Below, piece after piece: positions 44,442 to 53,913 of a stretch of 64,000 bases of DNA. A model generated the notes under the pieces. The model was not told the DNA's origin. It saw only the letters and a program-made list of their open reading frames with translations, and did not search any database. Location: contig JAGUCH010000001.1 of the NCBI GenBank assembly GCA_019096065.1, positions 3,410,001-3,474,000 of the forward strand, written 5' to 3'. The position numbers were made by a program, and so were the translations under genes. The stretch comes from Paracyclopina nana (lineage: Eukaryota > Arthropoda > Copepoda > Cyclopoida > Cyclopettidae). Position 1 is the first letter of the stretch. Every line of letters begins with the position of its first letter.

Positions 44442-46597
44442 TTACCAAAATAGCATAACATCCGCTGCAATTGGGAAATTTCTCTGGGAGTGAAAAATGA
44501 GGATGCCATCTTCTGCAAATGCAAAATCCGTATGACCCTTCCAGCAATACTTGTCTTTCAGCTCTGACATGTCTTCTCTGAAATCGTAGTGAGCGGGTAT
44601 ATCAATTGTTCTAACGTATTTGCCATTCCTCGCGTTCCATATGACAATTTTGTTCTGATCAGCAGCACAAAAGAAATTTCCGTCGATGTCGATGGAAATG
44701 TAGCCAGGTAGCTTGTGCAGTTTGAAGGCCTGGTCATCTAGGTTGATTGTGTAGAGAACCCGCCCTTGCTTGGAAACGTCATAGGCATAGATCCGTCTGC
44801 CAGACTCGAAATGTTGCATTACCAAAATAACTTCCCCTAAAAGAGTATTCATGGTTGCATTAGCTGATTTTTTCACACATGTGGATAATTCTACTACCAT
44901 TACTTGATGAGCACAACGACGGGCCCTCGGTGTTGATGTCGTCTAGGTCAGAATCTAGATCCTCCTTCAGATTTTCGGGGCACGGAATCACCAAGACATC
45001 CACGTGGAAACAGGAGTTCATCGAGGTAGATTTAAATTGGCGTATAACCACTTTGCCAGATGACAAAGCCACAGCCAATCTGTTGGACGACATGACCGAG
45101 ATCGTGGTCATGTAGTCATCATTGCAATCGAAAGTCTCGTCAACCTTGAGATTTATTGGCCCTCCACTTTTGACAAAACTTGAAAAGTCCACAAACAGGA
45201 GTTTGCCATACTTCCTCTGATTGCCTTGCTGAGCTTGGAGTAGGCCGTTGCTCCCATGATTGAACAAATGGGTGAAGAAGTCTGGATCGTGGAACATGAA
45301 AATCATCGTGTTCTCTTTCATGAGAAATCGTTGGTCCAGCTCGTTAATTTCGAGTGGACGCGGAATTTGGTCTTGCAGGCAAACTTGCTTGAGGAGTTTG
45401 CAGTCTGGCAGGTTGAACACAAAAAGGCTCAACTTGGGAACCCTGCACAGAGCCACAGCCTTGTCACCGAGCTTATGGAGGTGAGCAGTTTCATTGCATA
45501 TATCTGTCTTCACATGCCTACACAATGAAAGGATAAAGCTGGACAGCCTAAATTATCAAGTCACTCGTTGACTCACCTTCGGAATGGACTATCTTGAGGA
45601 AAGTCATAGGAACCAACGAGTTTCATGGGGCTGTTCAAGTCATGAACCCTGATCATTGATGTGAGCACCTTTTCCTCTTTCATATACCCGGTGTCAGGCA
45701 TGAGAACGAGGAAATTGTTCCACAAGAAGAACGCAGTGGGGAAGAGGCCTTGAGGGTACTCCTCAAAGAAATCATAGTTGTACAAGAATTGCGGGTTCCG
45801 ACACTCCTCCCATTTCCATACGTAGAGATCATTGAATTGCCTCGGGCTGAATTGGACCACTACCAAAAAATCATCGTTCCAGTACTTGTGAATCCTCACT
45901 CTCCTCCGAGGATCTTTTGCCTTGGATGAGCCACGATGGAAAGACCTACACGCCATAAGTGAAAAGAAAGTAAAGCAAATGGGCTCAAGTCATTGATAGG
46001 GGGTCCACCTTAGCTCTCTGAAAGAAGTGTTCTTGTTCATCTTCTTGACAGGAAGATTGTCCTTGTCACTCAAGAACAGCCTCCAAAGCTCGAATTTGCC
46101 ACTGCAAATGTTTTTTCGCATCCCTATGCCGCGCCTGAAAATTTTCATCCATTTCGACGTTTCCGGATCAATGCGGACATCGTGGAACAGGTCCATTGAC
46201 CAGGACAGTCTTTGCTCCTCCTCCTCCGTGTCATCATGCCTAATATAAAAGGTTGCCTACACAAAGCATCGCATGAATCACGCTAATTTTTAGGTTACCG
46301 CAGTGCACTGTACTGGTAGAAATTCTCGAGCGCGCATAGATGCTTCCAAAAGCCCGGACTTCGGTTGAGCTTCTCATAGATGGTTTTGCAGGATCTCAAC
46401 AAATTCAGGCAGGAAGTTGAGTCCAAGTTGAGCGTGATGGCTTCGAGTTCGTCTGAGCTCAGATCAGACAAGCAGCGTGAAGGCTTGACGTGGTCAAGCT
46501 TGGACTTTTTGGTGCATGGAGCTGCGGCCGGAAATCCTCGCTTTTTGGACCGTAAATTGAGGACTGTGGAGGACTGACCGCGGCTAGCCATCATCAC
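44442..46597 (-). CDS. F-box protein with a beta-propeller-like C-terminal region
   Basis: Five exons (46597-46299, 46239-46009, 45945-45577, 45517-44898, 44836-44442) encode 637 residues. A basic N-terminus (RSKKRGFPAAAPCTKKSK) precedes an F-box-like segment at about 42-85 (LSDLSSDELEAITLNLDS, CLNLLRSCKTIYEKL, FWKHLC). The rest is rich in short beta-strand motifs ending in W-x-x-x-N or D-x-x (DLYVWKWEE, KIVIWNARNGKYV, CWKGHTDFAF), which suggests a WD-like propeller. Such proteins serve as substrate receptors of SCF ubiquitin ligases. I cannot match it to a named vertebrate FBXW, and it may be lineage-specific. There is a minus-strand AATAAA at 44354-44349, and the stop is about 145 bp from the exportin-4 stop. 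Confidence 0.8.
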
Positions 46598-47651
46598 GAG
46601 ATATATTAGCTCAAAAGTATCTTTCTAGCTGACTGACACACCGGTATGGTCACTCGCGATGCCAGCAACTAGCAAGCAGGGTGACCAGAAAATTTGAGCG
46701 GGCTGTAGCCAGATTTCTCTCTAAAATAGCCACATTTGGCTATCTCAGAAAAAAGACTCAAAATAGCCACAAATTGCCAAAAAATAGCCACATTTTTAAG
46801 AATTTTCATGATGATAATAATTATTATGAAAATTTGATCCAATTTTTAGGATTTTTGTAGCTGAAATCAAAAGTGAAATGATGATTTTCGCCTTTTTTTT
46901 TTGGTTGGCAAAAGATATAAAAAAGTCTGCCGTTTTTGCAAATTCAATTTTTTTCTTAACTTTTTTGCAGAATTTCAAGCGTTTATTAAGTAAAAATATC
47001 AAATTTTCGGGCTTTTCAAAAATAGCCACAAATGGCTATGGCTATTCGGCCTAAATTTGCGTAGCCACACATGGGTCAAAAATAGCCACTTTGGCTATAA
47101 ATAGCCACATCTGGTCACCCTGCTAGCAAGCCCATCTGAGGTGAGAGAATGCGCAAAAAACGATGACTCCAGCCTACCTTTAAATGCCTGCTTTTACAGC
47201 TTTATCTATTTTTTATGGACATTGAAAACAAAGTGAGCCTTTGAATGAATTTTTTTTATCTTTTTACTAGATTTTCCCAATTTTGAACGTAAGTCTAAGG
47301 TAAAAAAGGCTACGTGAGGTTTGGAGATAAGCCTAAAAAATATATGTTCGTCTTCCCGGACTGAAACATCTGTTCTGCGTTCTTGCAAAAGCCGCAAACA
47401 AAATGTGAGGCAAATTGGCATAGTGAAATAGGCTTTTTCAGCTTTCACAAACATTGATTGAAATTTTCGCTTACACATGACTGCTTTGGAAAATTCATGC
47501 ATAAAATGTGACGCAATATAAATCGATGATACATGAAAAGTTCCCGAAATTTTCGACCTGTCATCTATGGAAATAAATTGTAAACAAACACAGCGAAACT
47601 CTAGTGAACTTTCAAAACAACACGTCAAACAGTTTTTAAGCTGACTTGAAA
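46598..47651. other. intergenic region with hAT MITE
   Basis: This lies between the divergent F-box and BNIP1 genes. The left half is the transposon described separately. The right half (about 47131-47651) is AT-rich with no supported exon and should hold the promoter of the BNIP1-PPOX cluster. Confidence 0.55.
46677..47122. mobile_element. hAT-type MITE with perfect 8-bp target duplication
   Basis: Terminal inverted repeats CAGGGTGACCAG (46677-46688) and CTGGTCACCCTG (47111-47122) are exact complements. They are flanked by the direct repeat CTAGCAAG (46669-46676 and 47123-47130). An 8-bp duplication and a CAGGG start identify the hAT superfamily. The 446-bp element is AT-rich and non-coding. 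Both subterminal zones are packed with TAGCCACA and its complement TGGCTA, probable transposase-binding repeats. The intact ends and duplication suggest fairly recent insertion by an autonomous hAT element elsewhere. Confidence 0.93.
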
Positions 47652-48535
47652 ATGGAGTCCTTGCAGTTCGGCTCGGAGATCTCTGACGTACAGGAAGACT
47701 TGGTCAAAATCAACCTACGAATTCGTGCATTGGTGGAAAGTTTTTCATCGGTCGACTCGAGCCATGCTATGGAAAAACTTAATTGTGAAATACGTGCTCA
47801 ATTTGACTTGATGAGGAAAAGCATATCTGGATTGAGAGATTTGGCAAAGAAACAGCAAAACCCTCAATCATTTGCTATGCTAAAAGCGGATGCAGATAGC
47901 CACGAAGATCAAATGTCTGCTTGTCATACAGCTTTCAAAAAGGCCAATCTTGCATGCATTTCTAAAATTAATGCCCGCGGCCGAGATAAACTTTTCTCTG
48001 GCAAGCCAGGTACAAAAGTTTGAGAATTGTCTTTTAACTTCATCTTCAGACGATTTTCAATTTAGAGCTCAATTCTGCCCAAACTGACAAGGAATCGGTT
48101 GTGCGCGACAGCGGAAAAGCAACCGAGCAGCTAAAAGCCATCTCCAGACATTTGGCTGCGACAGTTGAAAGGTCTTCGAAAACCATGGAAGAGCTAACAG
48201 AGTCTTCAAAAACCATGAATGACGCGGGAGAAGAGTTCAAATCTATGGGGTCAGTGATTGGACAGTCTCGGAAACTGATCACCAAGTATGGTCGCAGAGA
48301 AGTCACAGACAGGGTCCTTATCCTGTTTGCGGCTGCATTTTTCTTTGCTGTCGTATTCTACATTTTGAGAAAAAGGGTCCTCGGTCCATTGGACCCGTTC
48401 TCGCTCATCTGGGCTTCTATCACTGCATTCATTCGATCGGTCATAAATCTGCTTGCTCCTGATGAAGACGAAGCCACATTAGATCCAGTGTCAACAGAGC
48501 CTACAAATGGAGGCCAAATACATGCTGAACTATGA
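47652..48535 (+). CDS. BNIP1: BNIP1/Sec20-type SNARE
   Basis: Two exons (47652-48009, 48066-48535) encode 275 residues. The acceptor TTTCAATTTAG was preferred over an earlier CAG because the earlier one runs into a stop. The N-terminal half is helical (the Sec20 N-domain). The SNARE-like coil at about 145-205 includes SSKTMNDAGEEFKSMGSVIG and RKLITKYGRREVTDRVLI, which is the family signature. A single membrane helix (LILFAAAFFFAVVFYIL) follows. The protein is the Qb/Qc SNARE of Golgi-to-ER retrograde transport and is linked to mitochondrial dynamics. A lumenal tail of about 50 residues ends in HAEL, whereas animal BNIP1 usually stops just after the membrane helix. First gene of a tightly packed four-gene cluster. 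Confidence 0.9.
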
Positions 48536-48578
48536 AATAGCACAGCATGATTGTGATGATAATTAAAATTTATTTTTC

Positions 48579-48587
48579 TTCTAGGCC
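48579..48587 (+). promoter_or_regulatory. candidate trans-splice acceptor before TIMM29
   Basis: A pyrimidine tract (TTTTTCTTCTAG, AG at 48583-48584) stands 3 bases before the TIMM29 ATG and 48 bases after the BNIP1 stop. There is no room for a promoter and no partner 5' exon is visible, so a spliced-leader acceptor is the simplest reading. Confidence 0.5.
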
Positions 48588-49214
48588 ATGGCATACAGAG
48601 CTGTTGTTGCTAATTTCATGCATCCCGTGCGAAACAAGCTAGTGCTTCCAGAAAGACTCAAGGGTGGAAGGCTGGAAAAGCTGGTGACTTATTGGAAAAA
48701 TGTTGCCCTAGATTACGAAGAGGCAACTAAGGACCTGTTCCGTGGCTGTCAGCAAAAGCCAGTCAAGGCCGCATTGATAGCATCAAGCTTGGCCTCGTTT
48801 TTGTACCTCTATGAAACCAAACCAAACGAGGAGAATTTCCGCGACACGTACATCAGAATGCATCACGATCTCACTCTTTTGCCGGACTCTAACAGAAACA
48901 AGGCAGCGCAAAGCCATCGAGATCGAGTGACAAAATGCGAAAATGAACAAACTCTCAGGTTTACGAGTCTCGCAATCGCTACTTTGGTTTGGGAGGACAG
49001 GTTCGCATCACAAGTGGGGCTCTTTAGCGCTCAGTGCTCTTATGTAAAGCCCACCTTTAAAGAGATTCTGGAAGAAAGAATTATAGACTTTGGTTTCAAC
49101 GGAAAGTGGCTGCTGATGGAGAAAGCAATGAAAGACTACGACATCAATCCTGACGAATGGGACGAGAAGGGAAACCCCAAGAGCCCAGAGGCCCAGTTAA
49201 AGCATATGTGGTGA
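48588..49214 (+). CDS. TIMM29: mitochondrial import inner membrane translocase subunit Tim29
   Basis: A single exon of 208 residues. Family resemblance to TIM29 is spread along the protein: an early basic region, the YxEAxKD segment (LDYEEATKDLFRGC), one membrane-type stretch (ALIASSLASFLYLYETKP), then SNRNKAAQSHRDRV, RFTSLAIATLVWEDRF, LFSAQCSYVKPTFKE, RIIDFGFNGKWLLME and KDYDINPDEWDEKG. TIM29 is a metazoan component of the TIM22 complex that inserts carrier proteins into the inner membrane. The start ATG lies in strong context (GCCATGGCA). The gene is 52 bp from its upstream neighbour and 85 bp from the next. AATAAA lies 15 bases after the stop. Confidence 0.88.
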   Translation: MAYRAVVANFMHPVRNKLVLPERLKGGRLEKLVTYWKNVALDYEEATKDLFRGCQQKPVKAALIASSLASFLYLYETKPNEENFRDTYIRMHHDLTLLPDSNRNKAAQSHRDRVTKCENEQTLRFTSLAIATLVWEDRFASQVGLFSAQCSYVKPTFKEILEERIIDFGFNGKWLLMEKAMKDYDINPDEWDEKGNPKSPEAQLKHMW

Positions 49215-49228
49215 TTCAAGAGTGGTCC

Positions 49229-49234
49229 AATAAA
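49229..49234 (+). terminator. polyadenylation signal of TIMM29
   Basis: AATAAA 15 bases after the TIMM29 stop and about 58 bases before the acceptor that precedes HSCB. A poly(A) signal followed by a 3' splice site is the standard arrangement inside trans-spliced operons. Confidence 0.6.
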
Positions 49235-49284
49235 AAAGCCCGTATGAAGATGCCCTCTGGCAAGAATTAATCTTTACTCCCTTC

Positions 49285-49299
49285 ATTTTCCAGGTTGAC
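49285..49299 (+). promoter_or_regulatory. candidate trans-splice acceptor before HSCB
   Basis: CTTCATTTTCCAG, with AG at 49292-49293, is 6 bases before the HSCB ATG. The intervening GTTGAC resembles GGTGAC in front of PPOX. Confidence 0.5.
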
Positions 49300-50141
49300 A
49301 TGGCAGCTAATTTGCCAAAATATGCTAGGCAAGGTCACCGGATCATTAGATCTTCGTGCAGACCTGCTTACACATGTTCCAAGATACCACTAGAAGCAAT
49401 GCTGCTCAGTGAAAAGCGGTAGGTATCATTTTAATCATTTTCCAAACACCTTATATGTAACCGCCTATTTTTCATAGGGGTTGCAGCAAGACGTCTTCCG
49501 TGTTCAAGTTTCATGTGTCAGCCTTTCTATGCCAGACTGAAAAGTGTTGGAACTGTGAGATACCGCGCGATTGCGTCGTGAACACTTTGCACTGCAGCAA
49601 CTGCAAAGTGTTATGTGCACCGCCCAAAGCATCCGACTTTTTTGAGCTTATGGAGCAGCCTGTGAAATTCGATCTGGACGCCAAAAGTTTATCGAAAAGA
49701 TATAGGCAACTACAGAACATTCTTCACCCAGATCGTTACTCGCGCAAGTCTGACCAAGAGCTAAAAAACTCGGAAAGCTGGTCACCGCTAGTCAACGAAG
49801 CCTACTCCACGCTATTGGACCCGTTGAAAAGAGCCAAATATATATTGGAATATTTTGGCCATCCCTTTCTCGAGGGAGATCAGCCAAATATGGGGCCTGG
49901 CTTCCTGCTTGAAATTATGGAAATCAATGAAATGCTTCACGACGCTTCAACGGGAGCCGAAATCGATGAGCTGATTGAAGCGACCGCACAGAAATTGCTT
50001 TCACTCTATACGAAGCTATCAACAGCTATAGACGAAAGAGACTTTGTTGGTGCCAAGATCATCGTTGCTCAAATGCAATATTTCCACAATATCAAAGAGA
50101 AAATTAAAGAGAAGGAATTCGAAATGAATATCGTGAGGTAG
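49300..50141 (+). CDS. HSCB: iron-sulfur cluster co-chaperone HscB
   Basis: Two exons (49300-49418, 49478-50141) encode 260 residues. An arginine-rich, acid-poor N-terminus is a probable mitochondrial presequence. A zinc-binding segment CWNC...CSNC is typical of metazoan HSCB. The J-domain at about 95-160 carries HPD in NILHPDRY and WSPLVNEAYSTLLDPLKRAKYIL. The C-terminal ISCU-binding three-helix bundle includes GPGFLLEIMEINEML and ends near MQYFHNIKEKIKEKEF. HSCB delivers ISCU-bound clusters to the HSPA9 chaperone in the matrix. The stop is only 37 bp before the PPOX ATG. A 40-base GTAGAT-CAG segment there could act as a tiny intron, changing only the last residues. Confidence 0.94.
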
Positions 50142-50163
50142 ATTTTTCCTTTAAATTTCAAGT

Positions 50164-50178
50164 TTTTTTCAGGGTGAC
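50164..50178 (+). promoter_or_regulatory. candidate trans-splice acceptor before PPOX
   Basis: TTTTTTTCAG, with AG at 50171-50172, is 6 bases before the PPOX ATG and 30 bases after the HSCB stop. Confidence 0.55.
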
Positions 50179-51637
50179 ATGAAATACTCAGTTGTGGGCG
50201 GAGGGGTGTCGGGCCTTTCGACTGCCTACTATTTGGCAAAATACATTGAGCCCTCACTCATCACTGTGTATGAGTCCTCATCACGAGTTGGAGGATGGAT
50301 TGAGAGCACCAAGACTGACGATGGCTTCATCTACGAGCATGGGCCTCGTACAATTCGGCCAGTAGGCAGGCAAGGTGCCAATACTCTGCAGCTGGCCGAA
50401 GAGCTAGGCCTTCAGCATTTATTGAAGCCCATCAAGTATGGCCACCCAGCAACTACCAATCGACAGGTGCTGGCTGACGGAAAGCTTCATCAACTGCCTG
50501 CAAGCATGGGCAAATTGTTCTCCAGACAGCCCCCTTTTTCAAAGCCTCTGTTCATGGCTGCAGTCAAAGATATGTTCACTGTTCAGAAGAAGTGCGACGA
50601 CGAATCATTGCATGCCTTTGTGTCCCGAAGGCTGGGAGCAGATCTCGCTAACTTTGCTATTGACCCGCTTGTAAGAGGAGTGTGTGCTGGAGATGCTCGT
50701 GAAATAAGTGCCAAAGCCTTTGTTGCTGGCCCTTTGTTTGAGCTCGAGCAGCAATATGGAGGAATCGTAAAGGGCATGATCATGCAGTCCATGCCTTGGA
50801 ACGCAAAGCCCCAAGAACCCGAGGAAACGTCCGTAAGCTAGCCTTTAAAGAATCAATGCTGCATCAAGGTTATTATAATTTTCATATTTTATGCAGACTT
50901 TGGTTAAAAGGGCTCGCGCTGAGAAATGGAGCGTGTGGAGCCTGGAAGGCGGGCTATCCCTACTTCCTGAGACTTTGAAAGCGAGGCTCGTAGACATTGG
51001 TGTCAATGTCAAAACGGGCACTGAGTTGGACAAAAAAGATGTCAATAGCCAAGGAGTGATTGCTGCGTCTGACTTCACATTCTGGACCACGCCTGCCAAC
51101 GTAACAGCCCAATATTTTGGGCCCATCCCTGAGATCCAAAATCTCCTGGATTCCATTCCATTTGTTGATGTGGCAGTCGTCAACGTGATGTTCGACGGCA
51201 ATTTACTGCCAAGCCCTGCATTTGGCTTTCTTGTGCCATCGACCGAAAAAAATGTTCCCATTTTGGGAGTCATCTATGACAGTTGCTCCTTTCCTCAAGG
51301 AGGTGATACAACCATTATGACTGTGATAATGGGTGGTGCTTGGTTTGAGCCCCTTTTTGGCCGGAATCCAAGGCAAAGTGACCTTGAAATGGTCGCTGTT
51401 GATCAGCTGAAAAAGATTCTGAAAATCTCCGTTGATCCTACTCGTGTGATTTGCAAGGTGCAGAAAAAGTGTATTGCGCAATACACCATTGGTCACGTAC
51501 AAAGAGTACAAAAATTGAGGAGTCTCGCTCAAAAACTTCCCGTTGCATTTAGTGGCAGCTCCTACGACGGAGTCGGTATCAATGACGCAATCATGTCTTC
51601 CAGAAAGCAAGTTGATCAATTGTTCGGTGCTAAATGA
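50179..51637 (+). CDS. PPOX: protoporphyrinogen oxidase
   Basis: Two exons (50179-50832, 50897-51637) encode 464 residues, near the usual 477. It is an FAD enzyme on the outer face of the mitochondrial inner membrane that oxidises protoporphyrinogen IX to protoporphyrin IX, the penultimate heme step. The dinucleotide motif VVGGGVSGLSTAYYL is at 5-19, followed by ESSSRVGGWIES, EHGPRTIRP, DPLVRGVCAGDAREIS, WSLEGGLSLLPETL and a C-terminal VAFSGSSYDGVGINDAI that contacts FAD. There is no cleavable leader, as usual for this family. Last gene of the four-gene cluster. It converges on the TRIC gene with 55 bp between stops. Iron-sulfur (HSCB) and heme (PPOX) genes side by side is suggestive but unproven as functional linkage. 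Confidence 0.95.
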
Positions 51638-51656
51638 TCTAACATGCTAAAGTTGT

Positions 51657-51662
51657 TTTATT
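51657..51662 (-). terminator. polyadenylation signal of the TRIC gene
   Basis: AATAAA on the minus strand, 31 bases beyond the stop at 51693. It lies only 20 bases past the opposing PPOX stop, so the two 3' UTRs almost certainly overlap or abut. Confidence 0.6.
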
Positions 51663-51692
51663 GTCAAAGACGAAGAATACATGTTGGCTGAC

Positions 51693-52521
51693 TTAGTCAT
51701 TTTTCACGGACTCGTTGAGTGATAAAGCCCTTAATAGGCCCCAAAATGCCTTCTCGATGGGCTCAAAAGGGTCGACAGTCTCTCCGAATATCCCGGAGAG
51801 TTTCACAGTGACAAATAGGCCCACAATGGCCAAATAGACGACGTCCAAATCAGCCAGGAGAGTTAAAGCGAGTGCAGCGAAAAAGCACAGTTTGGTAGCC
51901 ACAGAGGGCTTGATTAGCTCCTGATTTCCAGCTTGCCAATCTCCCCTGACAAACCTAACTATGGGCCCAGCAAAGGCAGATCCATTGCCTTTGAGTGTTG
52001 CAATCAGAAGAGGAATGAAAAAGGGAGAGCCGTTGTAGTGGCGTACGAAATCAGTTCCCTCCTGGAGACCTTTGTACACCTTTTTTGCTCGTAACACCTC
52101 TTTGACGGCACAGATTGTCACGTAGACGGGTACCAGCTTTACAAAGTTGTACACAATGTCCCCAGGCGAGAAGAAGATAGCCAGGAATATTCCAGTCGAG
52201 ACCAAGACCATCTGTTCATCGTTGAAAGCTCCCAAAATAGGCTTGCCTAAAAGAAAAAAAAGGATAAAAATAACATATCTTAAATTCATATTGTGCATTG
52301 ACATTACCCAACAAAGGGTTGCAAATGATGCTTCCTGCGAAGGAGGCAATCATGCAGGAAATCCAGGCCGAAATGGGGTGCTTCCAAGCATAGCCTCTCC
52401 CAGTTTCCTTTCTCACTGCCAGTACACAAAGAATGACGTGACATACATCAAAAAGGGGATAGAAATCCTGGGGCAGATTTTTTAGCTGCTGGCTATACAT
52501 TTCAAGTTGCACTGAATCCAT
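51693..52521 (-). CDS. TMEM38: trimeric intracellular cation channel (TRIC/TMEM38)
   Basis: Two exons (52521-52308, 52246-51693) encode 255 residues. Seven hydrophobic segments are visible. Matches to the family include KHPISAWISCMIASFAGSII near TM2, the SPGDIVYNFVKLVPVYV stretch (equivalent to FPFDVVYR), KEVLRAKKVYKGL (the conserved basic lipid-contact segment), KGNGSAFAGPIVRFVRG and the ATKLCFFAALALTLL helix. TRIC channels are homotrimeric potassium channels of the ER/SR that balance charge during calcium release. Invertebrates usually have one gene, so assignment to A or B type is not meaningful. The C-terminal tail is short. Confidence 0.92.
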
Positions 52522-52693
52522 TCCGGCTTGAGCTGCCCACTGGGTGAGGTCATGCTTGACAAATCCTTTTTACAAGCCCTGATAAGAGGCAATGTTTACA
52601 TTTCGGATTGACTAGCTAGTAATCATGCATGAAGACATATAGGAGACTGTAGATTAGTGGTTCACCCAACCTCGATGGAATTTTATTGCGTGT

Positions 52694-53913
52694 TCACCTA
52701 CAGCCACAAGATTTTGCAACCAAGTTATGAGTGATGACAACAGCTATTTCTGAGTGTGTGACTATCAGCATGGTCCTGGGACCAAACGAAGTTGGCACGC
52801 AGCATGATTTCCAGCCAGGTTTGCTGAAAAGAGCAGCATCATTTATTTCCGCATAATATAATGGCTGGAATTGATGCTCCTTACCCGTAAGCATGGAGAA
52901 ACCTCGCATGATTTGTCATTTCAAGGTCGCCGTCAATGCTGTCTGAAAAGTTGCACTCTCCTGAGCATCTATTGAGGTTAATTTTGGAGGGCAGCAGAAT
53001 GCGCTGTGACAAGGAGTGCCCCAGTTGCGAAGTTTTCACTTGCAAGGCCTCCAACTTGCACATATTGGCCTTCAACTGTCTTTTTTGTCGCAGCAGCTGG
53101 AGGGTGACGTTGCTGTATAGATAATTCTTCTCAATAAAGCTGGAGCTATAGGAGGATCTTTGCTCTCGCCTTCTTTTGCGAGTATTTCGGAGGTCGCCAT
53201 GCTTGCCACCATTTGCGCAATTGTCATATCTTACGAGTAGGAAAGGCTGCAACTCTTTCGAGGTGAGCTCTATGAAATCACTAAGGATGGCTGCGGAGGA
53301 ATTTGAGCTTTGTATCAGATGTATGCTTATTTGAAGCTGTGTTTGCCCTGTGATAAAAAAAAACCTGTGAGGAAAAATGTGATTGATGGTTTTTATGCTC
53401 CTTACCGTTGCGGATGGCTTTGAGTAGCTTTTTCACATTTTCGAGAAGGTAATGGGTTTTGAAGGGAGCGTAGAACGACTTGAATTGCGTTTCTACCCCA
53501 TTCATCATACTTTTAAGGGCTATGATAGGTTTCACGGGTGTGGCTTCGTGGTCTTTGGAAACGAGGACCAATTTCATAGATCTCAATTTGGGCGAGATTG
53601 CAGAGTCCACAATGGGCAGGTTCCAGCTCAATACAGCGCGCGATGGGTCCACTGCTCTCGCGAAAAAGAATACTCTTAGCACTATAAAGCTCTTATAGAG
53701 CCATTTAGGTAATGAACCTTCAGTGGAGTACGGTCCTATCCCTTTGGCCATCAATTTGGTTTGGCCCTCTCCGGAGCTTTCGCCAGCTCGCTTCAGCTTT
53801 GATTCACATCTCCGGTGCAATCTTTGCATAAACTCTAGGCCAGAGTGAGGGATGTTTTCCCCATGGCTGAAGAAACCCGAAAGTGCTAAGAAACAAAACG
53901 TTCTTAGTAACAT
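52694..53913 (-). CDS. TGF-beta superfamily ligand, AMH-like
   Basis: Three exons (53913-53406, 53347-52885, 52823-52694) encode 366 residues: signal peptide (LLRTFCFLALSGFFSHG), a pro-region of about 240 residues, and two basic sites, RKRRR at 226-230 and the furin-type RQKR at 256-259. The mature part (260-366) has seven cysteines in knot order: NMC, RCSGEC, SCC and CGCR at the C-terminus. It lacks the usual tryptophan-rich W-x-x-W-I finger and instead reads QRILLPSKINLNRCSGEC and KSCCVPTSF, ending in HNLVAKSCGCR. That pattern is closer to anti-Muellerian hormone than to BMP or activin ligands. Receptors and biological role are unknown. A minus-strand AATAAA lies 7 bases beyond the stop (52687-52682). 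Confidence 0.87.
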
